DNA of 64,000 nt from Bremerella sp. JC817 (GTDB lineage Bacteria; Planctomycetota; Planctomycetia; Pirellulales; Pirellulaceae), in the NCBI RefSeq assembly GCF_040718835.1, contig NZ_JBFEFG010000274.1, forward strand, positions 496,001-560,000, read 5' to 3'. The notes beneath the pieces are model-generated. The model was not told the DNA's origin. It did no database searches and saw only the letters and a program-made list of their open reading frames with translations. The position numbers and the translations under genes are program-made. Position 1 is the stretch's first letter, and each line of letters opens with the position of its first letter. Shown piece after piece: positions 34,692 to 44,231 of this stretch.

Positions 34692-36944
34692 TTAGTCTTC
34701 GCGACGAGGACGACGAGGACGACCGCCACGGTCACCACCACGTCCACCGCGATCGCCACCACCACGGCGGTCACCGCCGCGATCACCACGGTCGCCACCG
34801 CGACCGCCACGCGAACCGGCAGCTTCGAGCTCATCGCCTTCTTCGCCGGCTGGAGCTTCACCACCTGGCAACGTGGCCTTGTGGCTCAGCTTGACGCGAT
34901 CGTGTTCGTCGACCAACAGGACCTTCACGGCCAGGATATCGCCGACCTTGACGACCGAGTTGACGTCCGAGACGTATTCGGTCGACAGTTCCGAGATGTG
35001 GCACAAGCCGTCACGACCTGGCAGGATTTCGACGAATGCACCGAAGTCCTTAACGCTGGTGACACGACCTTCGTAGATCTTGCCAACTTCGACTTCGCCG
35101 GTGATCGCCTGGACGCGAGCCATGGCAGCTTCGGCCCATTCCTGGTTGCCACTGGCAACGATGACGGTACCGTCGTCTTCGACGTCGATGGTCGCACCGG
35201 TTTCTTCCTGGATGGCACGAATCGTCTTGCCGCCAGGACCGATCAGCAGACCGATCTTGTCTGGGTTGATCTTGGTTCGCAGCATGCGTGGAGCCCATGG
35301 CGATGGTTCGTCCTTCGGCTGGCTGATGGTGGTCAGCATCTTGCGAAGGATTTCGATACGGGCTTCGCGAGCCTGAACGAGGGTCTTACGAATGATGTCT
35401 TCGTTGATACCCTTGATCTTCAGGTCGAGCTGGATACCGGTGATACCGTTCTGGGTACCGGCAACCTTGAAGTCCATGTCGCCATGGTGATCTTCTTCGC
35501 CCAGGATGTCGGTCAGCAGGACGTAGTCGTCCCCTTCCTTCACCAGGCCGATCGAGATACCAGCCACTGGGTTGGTGATTGGCACACCAGCAGCCATCAG
35601 GCCGAGGGTCGCACCACAGACCGAAGCCATCGAGCTGGAACCGTTCGATTCCAGAATGTCCGAGATGACACGGATCGTGTAAGGGAAGTCTTCTGGACCT
35701 GGCAGCACTGGGTTCACGCTACGTTCGGCCAGAGCGCCGTGACCGATTTCACGTCGGCCTGGGCCACGAATTGGACGACATTCACCGACCGAGAAGCTCG
35801 GGAAGTTGTAGTCCAGCATGAACTTCTTCGAGTACTCGTCGATCAGACCGTCAACGCGCTGTTCATCGCGAGGCGTACCCAGAGTCACCGTGATCAGCGA
35901 CTGGGTTTCACCACGTTGGAACACGGCCGAGCCGTGAACGCGTGGCAACACGTCGACGCGGCAAACGATCGGACGCAGGGTCTTGGTGTCACGACCATCG
36001 GTACGCGTACCGCTGAGGATCAGATCGCGAATAACGCGTTCTTCCATGTCGTGCCAGGCGGTGCCGAAAGCACCTTCGTCGATCGCACCTTCTGCGGATG
36101 GATCTGGGATCAGCTCTTCTTTGACCTTGGTCTTCAGTTCGCGAACCTTTTCGGCGCGGTCCTGCTTGCCAGCGGTCTGCTTGGCCGATTTCAGGTCAGC
36201 GTAGTAGCTGTCCATCAGACGCTGGTACAAACCACCGTCGTCTGGTTCGGCGAATTCCATCTTGGTGGGAGCGACCTTTTCGGCCAGTTCGATCTGCAGA
36301 TCGCAGATGTCCTTGACGATGCTATGAGCCTTCATGATCGCTTCGGCCATCTCGTCTTCGGGCATTTCCCGCGAGAAGCCTTCGATCATCAGGACCGATT
36401 CCTTGTTACCCGAAATGATCAGGTCGAGGTCGCTGTTTTCCAGCTGCTCGAAGGATGGGAAGGCAACCAGTTCGCCGTCGACACGACCCATGCGAACCGC
36501 ACCCAGTGGGCCCTGGAACGGCAGGTGCGAAATGCACAAAGCAGCCGAGGCACCGATCATGGCCAGAACGTCACCGTCGTGTTGACGATCGCTCGCAACC
36601 ACGTTGGCTTGAATCTGAACTTCGTCGTGGTACCCCTTCGGGAACATGGGACGAATTGGGCGGTCCATCAAACGGGACGACAAAATTTCTTTGGTGGTCG
36701 GGCGACCTTCTCGCTTGATGAAACCACCTGGGAACTTACCAGCCGCAGCGGTACGTTCGCGATAGTCACAGGTCAGCGGGAAGAAGTCGGTACCAGGTCG
36801 AGAAGGACCAGAGACGGTGGCGACAAAAACAACCGTTTCGCCATATTTAACGAGCACTGCCCCGTGGGCTTGCTTGGCTAGAAAGCCGGTTTCGAGGGAT
36901 AAGGTTTCACTTCCAACTTGCTTCTCTACACGAATTTCTTCCAC
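34692..36944 (-). CDS. pnp: Polyribonucleotide nucleotidyltransferase
   Basis: Phosphorolytic 3'-5' exoribonuclease, a trimer and core of the RNA degradosome. Two RNase PH domains with a helical linker are followed by KH (IGLLIGPGGKTIRAIQEET) and S1 (GKIYEGRVTSVKDFGAFVEI) domains. The C-terminus adds a Gly/Arg/Asp-rich tail (about 705-750) made of RGG-like repeats, which should be disordered and bind RNA. 750 residues. It lies downstream of rpsO as in E. coli. Confidence 0.97.
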   Translation of the reverse strand: MEEIRVEKQVGSETLSLETGFLAKQAHGAVLVKYGETVVFVATVSGPSRPGTDFFPLTCDYRERTAAAGKFPGGFIKREGRPTTKEILSSRLMDRPIRPMFPKGYHDEVQIQANVVASDRQHDGDVLAMIGASAALCISHLPFQGPLGAVRMGRVDGELVAFPSFEQLENSDLDLIISGNKESVLMIEGFSREMPEDEMAEAIMKAHSIVKDICDLQIELAEKVAPTKMEFAEPDDGGLYQRLMDSYYADLKSAKQTAGKQDRAEKVRELKTKVKEELIPDPSAEGAIDEGAFGTAWHDMEERVIRDLILSGTRTDGRDTKTLRPIVCRVDVLPRVHGSAVFQRGETQSLITVTLGTPRDEQRVDGLIDEYSKKFMLDYNFPSFSVGECRPIRGPGRREIGHGALAERSVNPVLPGPEDFPYTIRVISDILESNGSSSMASVCGATLGLMAAGVPITNPVAGISIGLVKEGDDYVLLTDILGEEDHHGDMDFKVAGTQNGITGIQLDLKIKGINEDIIRKTLVQAREARIEILRKMLTTISQPKDEPSPWAPRMLRTKINPDKIGLLIGPGGKTIRAIQEETGATIDVEDDGTVIVASGNQEWAEAAMARVQAITGEVEVGKIYEGRVTSVKDFGAFVEILPGRDGLCHISELSTEYVSDVNSVVKVGDILAVKVLLVDEHDRVKLSHKATLPGGEAPAGEEGDELEAAGSRGGRGGDRGDRGGDRRGGGDRGGRGGDRGGRPRRPRRED

Positions 36945-37277
36945 TTTTTCCGTCCTACACAGCGCACCGGAAGCTTTCCGAGAGGGCTTGCGCCAAGAGG
37001 GTCAGGGCCTGAAGGAGAGAGGGGCCCGCCAGTTGGAACATCCGATGCTTGGTTCAATATAAGGGTGGGGGCAGCTGTATTGATCTCTGAAATTTAGAGC
37101 AGCACCCCGTAAGGTTGCCCCGCCAGCCTAGTCAATCCACTACCGGCGAGGCGTGGTAAAGACGCGTCCAGCCCAGAGGCGCGCGTCTTCAGGCTAAATC
37201 CATTGCCACAGTAACTTAAGAGGCTCGTTCTGAAGAAGAAACGAGCCTCGTGCGACCAGACCGAAGCAGCTATAGAG
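36945..37277 (-). other. Structured spacer between rpsO and pnp
   Basis: 333 bp without a gene. It holds three secondary-structure elements: the rpsO hairpin at 37220-37249; AGACGCG/CGCGTCT at 37160-37166 with 37182-37188; and a compound stem, GGGG/CCCC (37067-37070 with 37105-37108), GCTG/CAGC (37074-37077 with 37100-37103) and CTCT/AGAG (37085-37088 with 37096-37099). In E. coli this interval holds the RNase III site through which PNPase represses itself; a similar role here is inference. Confidence 0.5.
37220..37249 (-). terminator. Terminator-like hairpin after rpsO
   Basis: GAGGCTCGTT (37220-37229) pairs perfectly with AACGAGCCTC (37240-37249). The minus strand continues TTAAGTTACTG, with no proper U-run, so partial termination or RNA processing is as likely. 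Confidence 0.5.
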
Positions 37278-37547
37278 CTACTTACGAATACCAAGCCGTG
37301 CCAGCATGTCCAAGTACTTCTGCGGATCGTGCCGCTTCAAGTAGTCCAGCAAGCGACGACGACGGCTAACCATGGCCAGCAGACCACGACGCGTCGCATA
37401 GTCCTTGGTGTGCTTCTTCATGTGCTCCGTCAAGTTGTTGATGCGATTGGTCAAAATCGCGATCTGAACTTCCGGGGAACCCGTGTCCTCGCCACCACGC
37501 TGGAAATCTTGGATGGCATCGTTCTTCTTATCTTTGGTAATCGACAT
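37278..37547 (-). CDS. rpsO: Ribosomal protein S15
   Basis: Binds the central domain of 16S rRNA early in 30S assembly. 89 residues, exactly the usual length, with [20 protein letters not shown] and the helical [14 protein letters not shown] region. It stands directly before pnp, the classical pairing. A hairpin touches its translation start, in keeping with autogenous control seen in other bacteria. Confidence 0.98.
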   Translation of the reverse strand: MSITKDKKNDAIQDFQRGGEDTGSPEVQIAILTNRINNLTEHMKKHTKDYATRRGLLAMVSRRRRLLDYLKRHDPQKYLDMLARLGIRK

Positions 37548-37557
37548 GGGTAACTTT

Positions 37558-37573
37558 ACTTACGTCCGCAAGT
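37558..37573 (-). promoter_or_regulatory. Small imperfect palindrome just upstream of the rpsO start
   Basis: On the minus strand ACTTGCG-GA-CGTAAGT (one mismatch) ends 10 nt before the rpsO ATG. No strong Shine-Dalgarno sequence is visible between. It could be part of an S15 autoregulatory fold, but it is short. Confidence 0.3.
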
Positions 37574-37696
37574 AGGGTGACTTCTTCTTAACCACAATAA
37601 CGACAAGGACTTGTGAAACCAGCAGGTTTGTCGCGACTACCAAAACCGCGGCCACCAATGCATCAAACTCATCCTCAATGTCTTGATAAGTCCGTT

Positions 37697-37724
37697 AATT
37701 TAGCAGTGAAAGCAACTTTTGCAA
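37697..37724 (-). promoter_or_regulatory. Candidate promoter of rpsO-pnp
   Basis: On the minus strand TTGCAA (37719-37724), 16-bp spacer, TAAATT (37697-37702). It would give a leader of about 140 nt. Judged by eye only. Confidence 0.35.
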
Positions 37725-37787
37725 CGCCTAATAGCCCATCCGCCCCCAGAATGGCACCAGCTTTGCCGTCAAAATCGCCCACACCTC

Positions 37788-40346
37788 CTATTTCCCCAAA
37801 ATAAACGGGGCTTCTTGCCAAGGTGTGACCACGATCGGCCCACCATTGCCGGCCAATCGGACTTCAATCATTCCAGCTCCCGCCGTATTCAGCCAGCGGA
37901 CTGGCTCCATCGGGTCCGCTAAGCCTTCCAAGTGCCGATCACCACTGCTGACGACGATGCAGCGAGGCTGACACCACTGATAAAACGCCTCGGGCTTGCT
38001 GTGCCGGCTCCCATGATGCGGGGCCATCACCACGTCGCAGGCAATCGGCCGTTCTAGAATTACCGCCTCGGTCCCGGGCGACTCGAGATCGCCAGGCAAC
38101 AGCACCCGTTTCTTCTGATATTCCAACAGCAACACCAGACTATTGGCATTATCGCGTCCCAGCACCCCTTTGCGAGTCGGATGCAGCACGGTCACGTCGA
38201 GATCGGGATGGGTCGCCAATCGCTGGCCAGCCGAGAGTGTCTTGCGGGGGATTCCTCGAGCGTCGATTTCGTCCAGCAGCGTTTTCACGAGATCGCTGGG
38301 AATCTTTTCCATTAGGTCCGAACAGAAGACCGCCCCGACCGAGAATCGCTGCAGGATCAGGGGCAAACCATTGAAGTGATCGACGTCGTCGTGCGAGATC
38401 ACGATGGCGTCGAGATGACTGATCCCCTTACTCCAAAGTACAGCCGACAGCGATTGGGCTGCCCTGTTCGGCGAGCCAAGTCTTCCGCAGTCATACAGCA
38501 AGTTCTGTCCGCCTGGCAGTTCCACCAGAACGCACGTTCCGTGGCCAACACTGACGAACGTACACACCAGGTCGTCGCGGGCCACCGACTGATTCGCTTG
38601 AAAGATCGCCACGCCGAAGCCGACGGCGATCCAAACCCCAACGACGCCAACTCCCCAGCGAATCGGGATCTGCCGCGCCAGGATCGACCAGCCGCTGAAG
38701 ATCACCAGGCCATAAAAACCAACCAGCCACCACAAAGCGGGCCCAGCCGACCAGATGGTTAGCGGGGCGTTGGCCTGGGTTGTTTCGACGATTGTCTGAA
38801 TCACTGCCAAGGGAATGTCAATCAACGCACCCATCCAAATGGTCGCCGGCGGCAAGACAATCGACACGCCCACGAGTAACAACAGTCCGACCAGGGCTAA
38901 CGTCATCGGCAGCATCAACAGCGGCGAAAGCACCACGGTCCACGGAGAAATCGCGTGGAAGTGATACACGACCAACGGCAACGTCACCAGCCATACCACC
39001 AGGGAAACGAGGAAGGCGTCGACCACGATCCTTCGAATCGAGTGCCAGCACTTCACCGGCCAGGGACGTGTCTGAGCGATCAGGGTTTTCAGCGGATCGT
39101 GCACTTTCCTTTGCGACTGACAAGATGCGAGCCACGCCAGAACCGCAACCGCGAGAAACGACAATTGTGTACCAGCCTGAAAGATCTCGCTCGGACTGAA
39201 AGCCACGATGCCGATCCAGGCCATCGCCAGACTGTTGCCGAACTGCGATTTGCGAAACAACAACTCTCCCAAACAGATCATCGCCACCAATCCAGATGCT
39301 CGCAGGATCGGCGGCCTCGCGTCGACCAGCAGAACATACGTGATGGTGAGCAGCAGCAACCCCGCCCCTGGTAGCCACGCCGGGCCAGGCAAGTATCGCA
39401 AGACTCCGTAGACAGCCATCGCCAAGATTCCGAGATGCAGTCCCGACAATGCCAACAGATGCACCGTGCCGGTCTGGCGAAACGCATCGTCCGTATTGTC
39501 GTCGAGTCGTTCACGTCGCCCGAGAAAAATGGTTTCCGCCAGGCCTTCATACTGCGGCGAAATCGATGCCACGAGTTGGTCGGCCACGTATCGCCGAGCA
39601 AGCCGCAGCGGCGAAAGTAACGTAAACGAAGCAGCCGAACCCATGGGCTGAATGCACTCGACAAAGTTGCTCCGCAGAAAGATCCTCGATCGTTTTCCCC
39701 GCGACCAACGTGCCAGATCGAACTCGCCAGGGTTCAGCGGTGGCTCGGCCATCGTCGCTTGGGCAAAGACGGCAACCGGTTGCCCTGGCTCAAAGTCGCA
39801 GCTGGCACCAGTGACATACACTTCGGTCTCGCCAGAAACTTCGATCCACTCGGCTCGATTGCGAATCTGCTCGAGCCTTAGCGGCAACTTCCATTGATCT
39901 GACTGCTGAAACTCGAAGGCTGTCCGAGGCGGCTGGGCCGGAACGAAGCGAGGATAGTCGGTCACAACCCCGCGCAAGGCCACCGGCTGCTTCTCCGCGG
40001 AAAGAGCCAGGCTGAGTTCGCTCGTCCGATAGAAGTTCCAGTGGACGTGATGCAGCCCTCCGCCGAAGATCGCCACCGCGCCAAGCAGCACGCCACAAGC
40101 CCAGCTATCGTGCCGTTTTCTCCATAAGATCGCCCAGGCCAACAACGTCAGGAAGAAGCCAACTCCCCAGGTCAACATTGGCAGATCGAAAGCCCAGTCC
40201 AGCAGCACGCCAAAAGTCAACGCAGCCGCCAATAAGACCAGCGGCAGATAAATCGTCCGCGAGATCTCAGGCGGATTGGTTCGATTTGCGGCAGCCTGGG
40301 ACAACGAAATTCTCGAACGGTGTTCGATGAAGCAAGGAAAGACCAA
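37788..40346 (-). CDS. comEC: ComEC/Rec2-family DNA uptake channel with metallo-beta-lactamase domain
   Basis: Inner-membrane channel proposed to pull single-stranded DNA into the cell during transformation. N-terminal helices and an OB-like exported domain (DUF4131) come first. The central Competence domain has LLALSGLHLGILAMAVYG and many helices, and the C-terminal MBL-fold domain has ISHDDVDHFNG and APHHGSRHSK, likely nuclease metal ligands. About 852 residues, full length. The start is uncertain: TTG at 40346 lacks a clear ribosome-binding site and TTG at 40304 is an alternative. Confidence 0.9.
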   Translation of the reverse strand: MVFPCFIEHRSRISLSQAAANRTNPPEISRTIYLPLVLLAAALTFGVLLDWAFDLPMLTWGVGFFLTLLAWAILWRKRHDSWACGVLLGAVAIFGGGLHHVHWNFYRTSELSLALSAEKQPVALRGVVTDYPRFVPAQPPRTAFEFQQSDQWKLPLRLEQIRNRAEWIEVSGETEVYVTGASCDFEPGQPVAVFAQATMAEPPLNPGEFDLARWSRGKRSRIFLRSNFVECIQPMGSAASFTLLSPLRLARRYVADQLVASISPQYEGLAETIFLGRRERLDDNTDDAFRQTGTVHLLALSGLHLGILAMAVYGVLRYLPGPAWLPGAGLLLLTITYVLLVDARPPILRASGLVAMICLGELLFRKSQFGNSLAMAWIGIVAFSPSEIFQAGTQLSFLAVAVLAWLASCQSQRKVHDPLKTLIAQTRPWPVKCWHSIRRIVVDAFLVSLVVWLVTLPLVVYHFHAISPWTVVLSPLLMLPMTLALVGLLLLVGVSIVLPPATIWMGALIDIPLAVIQTIVETTQANAPLTIWSAGPALWWLVGFYGLVIFSGWSILARQIPIRWGVGVVGVWIAVGFGVAIFQANQSVARDDLVCTFVSVGHGTCVLVELPGGQNLLYDCGRLGSPNRAAQSLSAVLWSKGISHLDAIVISHDDVDHFNGLPLILQRFSVGAVFCSDLMEKIPSDLVKTLLDEIDARGIPRKTLSAGQRLATHPDLDVTVLHPTRKGVLGRDNANSLVLLLEYQKKRVLLPGDLESPGTEAVILERPIACDVVMAPHHGSRHSKPEAFYQWCQPRCIVVSSGDRHLEGLADPMEPVRWLNTAGAGMIEVRLAGNGGPIVVTPWQEAPFILGK

Positions 40347-40469
40347 CCTGTCAGTATCGCAGTCGGAACGCTTCGGCTCAATTTTTTCGTGAACCGAAAT
40401 AAAAACTTTGGTACCTTATCCAATTCAGCCCTGCTTCTTCTTTTCCCCTCCCCCGAAGACTAAACACCC

Positions 40470-41831
40470 ATGCCCTACCGAATTGCCCTCTTGCTGCTTG
40501 CCGTTTTCGGCACCTTTGTTTCGTCGTCGACTTCGTTCGCTGGGGAGCGTCCGAACCTGATTTTCCTGCTGACCGATGACCAGCGTTTTGACGCCCTCGG
40601 CTGCATGGGCAATCCGGTTATCAAGACGCCGAACATCGATCGCCTGGCCCAAGAAGGGGTCGTGTTCGATAACGCTTTCGCGACGACCGCCATCTGTGCG
40701 ACCAGCCGAGCATCGTTCCTGACCGGACAGTATGCCCGCCGCCATGGAGTAGTCGACTTCAAGACCGTGCTGACGCCGGAAGCATTTTCCGAGACCTTCC
40801 CTGCCCTGCTCCGCAAGGCGGGCTATCGAACGGCATTCATCGGCAAATGGGGCGTCGGCAATAACCTGCCGGCCGATCAGTATGACTACTGGAAAGGGTT
40901 CGCCGGACAAGGCAAGTACTTCGTCGACGGACAGCCACATATGACCCGTCGGCTCGAGAACCAGACGCTCGAGTTCCTCGACACTTGCCAGCCGGATGAA
41001 CCTTTCTGCCTGCAGGTCAGCTTTAAGGCGGCCCATTGCCAGGATGGACCAGGCTGGCAGTTCCAGCATGCCCCGGAGTATGCCGACTACTACGCAGAAG
41101 ATGGCATCACGCCTGCTTCGACTGCCAACGAGGTGGGCTACCAGAAACTCCCTTCGCAGCTGCAAGGTGGCGAATCACGCGTGCGTTGGGGACGTCGCTT
41201 CGATGGCGACGAAATGTATCAGAAGAATGTGAAGGACTATTACCGATTGCTCACCGGCGTCGACGATTTCGTCGGAGCGATGACCAAGAAGCTGGCGGAA
41301 AAGAAGCTCGCCGACAACACGGTGATCGTGTACACGTCGGACCATGGCTTCTTTTTGGGTGAACATGGCCTGGCCGGTAAGTGGCTGATGTACGAACCTT
41401 CGATTCGCATTCCGATGATCATCTACGATCCGCGTCTGCCAAAAGCGGACCGAGGACAACGCTGTGACGACATCGTGCTGAGTATCGACGTTGCTCCAAC
41501 CTTGCTGACGCTGGCCCACGTGCCGGTTCCATCGTCGATGCAGGGCAGCAGCCTGACGCCATTTCTGACTGGCCAACATCCGGCCGACTGGCGAACCGAA
41601 TTCCTTTACGAGCATCTTTTTCCGCACGCGACCATTCCGCAAAGCGAAGGGGTGCGATCGGAAGATTGGAAGTACATCTCGTACGAAAAGACCCAGCCGA
41701 AACTGGAACAGCTTTTCGACCTGAAGAACGATCCTCAGGAAGAGAACAACTTGATCGACGATCCAAAGTTCGCCAAGCAGCGAGACGCGATGCGAGCTCG
41801 GCTCGATCAAATGCGAACCGAGTTCCAATAG
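40470..41831 (+). CDS. Secreted sulfatase (S1 family)
   Basis: Hydrolyses a sulfate ester, probably on a polysaccharide, outside the cytoplasm. Signal peptide of about 24 residues (ending SFAGE), then the metal motif LLTDDQR (D36, D37). The formylglycine core is C76-A-T-S-R80 in ICATSRASFLTG, where the Pro of the CxPxR consensus is Thr. SDHGFFLGEH is the second metal motif. 453 residues. It stands alone between comEC and the convergent glutamate-synthase-like gene. Confidence 0.92.
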   Translation: MPYRIALLLLAVFGTFVSSSTSFAGERPNLIFLLTDDQRFDALGCMGNPVIKTPNIDRLAQEGVVFDNAFATTAICATSRASFLTGQYARRHGVVDFKTVLTPEAFSETFPALLRKAGYRTAFIGKWGVGNNLPADQYDYWKGFAGQGKYFVDGQPHMTRRLENQTLEFLDTCQPDEPFCLQVSFKAAHCQDGPGWQFQHAPEYADYYAEDGITPASTANEVGYQKLPSQLQGGESRVRWGRRFDGDEMYQKNVKDYYRLLTGVDDFVGAMTKKLAEKKLADNTVIVYTSDHGFFLGEHGLAGKWLMYEPSIRIPMIIYDPRLPKADRGQRCDDIVLSIDVAPTLLTLAHVPVPSSMQGSSLTPFLTGQHPADWRTEFLYEHLFPHATIPQSEGVRSEDWKYISYEKTQPKLEQLFDLKNDPQEENNLIDDPKFAKQRDAMRARLDQMRTEFQ

Positions 41832-41846
41832 GTCTTCGGCTTTCGT

Positions 41847-43457
41847 TTAGTTCATCGAGATCAAGTCCGACCCCAGCGAGGTCTGCTTGATGCTCTTGGC
41901 ATCCATCAGCGGACCTCGTTCTTTGTAAGGGGTCTGCATGATGGTTCGGATCACCTGCTGGTCGGCTGGCGACGGAAGTCCCCAGTCGGCTCGCTGATCA
42001 AAGACTTCGGTTGCCGGCTTCGATGGCGAACCGACGTTCAGCAGCTCGAAGTGATCGAGCGTCACCAAGGCAGGATGCCACACACCGCACGAGTGACTCA
42101 GCCGCATCAAGTCTTTCCGTAGCGTCACGATGTAGTTCGCCGCTCGAACGCCCTTCGAGGTCGGATCGAGTCCGCGCATCAGCCAGGCATTTTGAGTCGC
42201 AACCCCTGCCGGGCAATGCCCGGTGTGGCAGCGTTGAGCCTGGATGCAGCCGATCGACAGCATCGCTTCGCGAGCCACGCTGATCATGTCGCAGCCAAGG
42301 GCCAGGGCAAACAACGAGTTCTCTGGGAAGCCGAGCTTTCCGGAACCGTTGAACACCACATGATGGTGCACGCCGGCATCGATGAATTCGTGATAGACCC
42401 GGGCAAAGCCGATCTTGAATGGCAACGCCACGTGATCCGCGAAGACGAGCGGCGCTGCGCCGGTCCCGCCTTCACCACCATCGACGGTCACGAAGTCGAC
42501 ACCACGAGCCGTGTTCGCCATCTGCAGCGCGAGTTCCGTCCAGAATCTCGTTTCCCCCACCGCCGACTTGATACCGACCGGTAAACCGGTAGCGTCTGCG
42601 ATGCGTTCCACAAAGTCGAGCATGCTGTCGACGTCGTGAAACTCTTGATGCCCGCTCGGGCTGGCACAATCCTTGCCCATCGGAATGCCACGAATCGCGG
42701 CGATCTCTTTGGTGATCTTGCTGGCCGGTAGAAGACCACCGACACCTGGCTTGGCGCCCTGGCTCAACTTGATTTCGATCGCTCGAATCGGATAGGCAGC
42801 GCAAATGTCTTTCAGCTTCGACAACTCGAAGCGACCATGGGCATCGCGGCAACCGAAGTAAGCCGTCCCCAGCTGCAGCATCAAGTCGCCGCCTGCCAGG
42901 TGATAGGGACTGACGCCCCCTTCCCCGGTGTTTTGCAGGCAGCCAGCGAGGGCTGCCCCGCGATTCAATGCTTCAACCGCGCGACCGCTTAGCGAGCCGT
43001 AGCTCATCCCGGAGATGTTGATCAAACTGGTCGGTCGAAATGCATGCCGCCGCTGGCGATAGCCGCCCAGGATCTTGGCGCACGGCAATTGGAACTCGGA
43101 GTCGTACAATGGATCGGTCGGATTCGGAGTATTCACCGGAAAGGCCGAATGCTTCACGATCAAGTGATTCGAGGCCAGTTCCAGATCGTTATCGGTTCCG
43201 AAGCCGAAGTAGTTGTTCTCTCGCTTTGACGAGGCATACACCCAGCGGCGCTGAGCTCGGCTGAAGGGGCGTTCTTCGTTATCGCTGGTGACAATGTACT
43301 GCCGCAGCTCTGGACCGATCGCTTCCAGCCAGTAACGGAAGTGCCCCACGATCGGAAAATTCCGCAGGATCGCATGCTTTCGCTGCGTCAGGTCGTAGAT
43401 CACCATGCAGACCAACCCCAGGCCCACGACCAGCAAACTTCCCGTTAACCACGTCAT
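41847..43457 (-). CDS. FMN-binding glutamate synthase-family protein (GltB2/YerD-like)
   Basis: 536 residues. One N-terminal membrane helix (about 1-21) precedes the glutamate-synthase FMN-barrel domain, with ISGMSYGSLSG, NTGEGGVSPYH, VDGGEGGTGAAPLVFADHV and the Fe-S cluster Cys set near CIQAQRCHTGHCPAGVAT. The glutaminase domain of true glutamate synthase is absent, so it is an FMN oxidoreductase of unknown substrate with possible ammonia-dependent activity. ATG 43457 is chosen with GGA upstream; the longer frame runs into the intergenic region. Confidence 0.88.
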   Translation of the reverse strand: MTWLTGSLLVVGLGLVCMVIYDLTQRKHAILRNFPIVGHFRYWLEAIGPELRQYIVTSDNEERPFSRAQRRWVYASSKRENNYFGFGTDNDLELASNHLIVKHSAFPVNTPNPTDPLYDSEFQLPCAKILGGYRQRRHAFRPTSLINISGMSYGSLSGRAVEALNRGAALAGCLQNTGEGGVSPYHLAGGDLMLQLGTAYFGCRDAHGRFELSKLKDICAAYPIRAIEIKLSQGAKPGVGGLLPASKITKEIAAIRGIPMGKDCASPSGHQEFHDVDSMLDFVERIADATGLPVGIKSAVGETRFWTELALQMANTARGVDFVTVDGGEGGTGAAPLVFADHVALPFKIGFARVYHEFIDAGVHHHVVFNGSGKLGFPENSLFALALGCDMISVAREAMLSIGCIQAQRCHTGHCPAGVATQNAWLMRGLDPTSKGVRAANYIVTLRKDLMRLSHSCGVWHPALVTLDHFELLNVGSPSKPATEVFDQRADWGLPSPADQQVIRTIMQTPYKERGPLMDAKSIKQTSLGSDLISMN

Positions 43458-43628
43458 CTCGATCGATCCTTCCGCCGATTGCAAACACACTAAAGGCATA
43501 CATCGAAATCTTATGTCAACTCTAAGACCGAAGATGCCCACATTAAGAGGTATTTTGCGGATACCCGATAGCTGTTTGCACAGTTTACTGGGACGGAACC
43601 TTTGGCGTCGAGAAGGCAACCTCGATAC

Positions 43629-43634
43629 TATAAT
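43629..43634 (+). promoter_or_regulatory. Candidate -10 box of the small membrane-protein gene
   Basis: Perfect TATAAT, 42 bp before the ATG. A TCGAG...CTCGA inverted repeat (about 43608-43625) overlaps the position where -35 should be, which might be an operator. The best upstream hexamer, TTGGCG, is spaced too far (21 bp). Confidence 0.35.
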
Positions 43635-43676
43635 AAGCAGTTGCGATACTTCCCCCGACTTCCTTGAGAAAACCGC

Positions 43677-44231
43677 ATGTCAGGCGATTCTCACGAGCAT
43701 TTCGAGTTCCGGCTTACCTTCTCGTTGTGGGCCTTAGCAATTGTGATTGCCTTGTGGGGAATCGTATTCGCCATCTTGCGATTGCTGGGCCCTTTTGCCG
43801 CGACGATGACCTGCTTGTTTCTGCTGATCTCGGCGGTCCACTTAGGCGCGTCGTTCTTGAGCCGGCGGATGGGTTTGGAAAAGAAGCGATTACCTCGGCC
43901 TCCGGTCCCACCACCATCGGGAGAAACAAAACCGAAAGGGAAGCCACGCTGGAAAGGACCGAATCTCGCTGAGAGAACGCGAGTTTCCATTTGGCAGATA
44001 GGCTTAGCCGGGCAATCGATCGCCCTGGGAGCCGTGGCCGGGGGAATTGGTAGCAGTTGGGTCCCGGCCCATCAATTCAATTACGGCGTACTTGCCGTTT
44101 GCGTGCTCAGCGGAGCAGCCCTGAGTGGAATGGGCTGCTTCGTCACGACAAATCTAGTCGAGCATTTGTGGCGTTCGCTGCACTCGGCCTGGCAAGGCGA
44201 GTTCACCAAGGCCACCGACCAGGCAACTTAG
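43677..44231 (+). CDS. Hypothetical membrane protein with four helices
   Basis: Not recognised. Two helix pairs (about residues 13-36 and 40-60, then 108-126 and 136-156) flank a Pro/Lys-rich basic cytoplasmic-type loop (64-95). No enzyme motif. 184 residues. It overlaps the convergent pyruvate kinase stop by 4 bp. Confidence 0.65.
   Translation: MSGDSHEHFEFRLTFSLWALAIVIALWGIVFAILRLLGPFAATMTCLFLLISAVHLGASFLSRRMGLEKKRLPRPPVPPPSGETKPKGKPRWKGPNLAERTRVSIWQIGLAGQSIALGAVAGGIGSSWVPAHQFNYGVLAVCVLSGAALSGMGCFVTTNLVEHLWRSLHSAWQGEFTKATDQAT

Noticed and set aside
34665..36881. 738-codon plus-strand open frame antisense to pnp
   Set aside because: Shadow of the pnp codon bias. It starts inside the antisense of the Gly/Arg-rich tail and shows no protein family features.
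36990..37030. Passing resemblance to the apical loop of SRP RNA (GGTCAGG...GAAGGA)
   Set aside because: The invariant GGAAGCAGC part and the pairing long stem are absent, and the stretch lies in the pnp leader.
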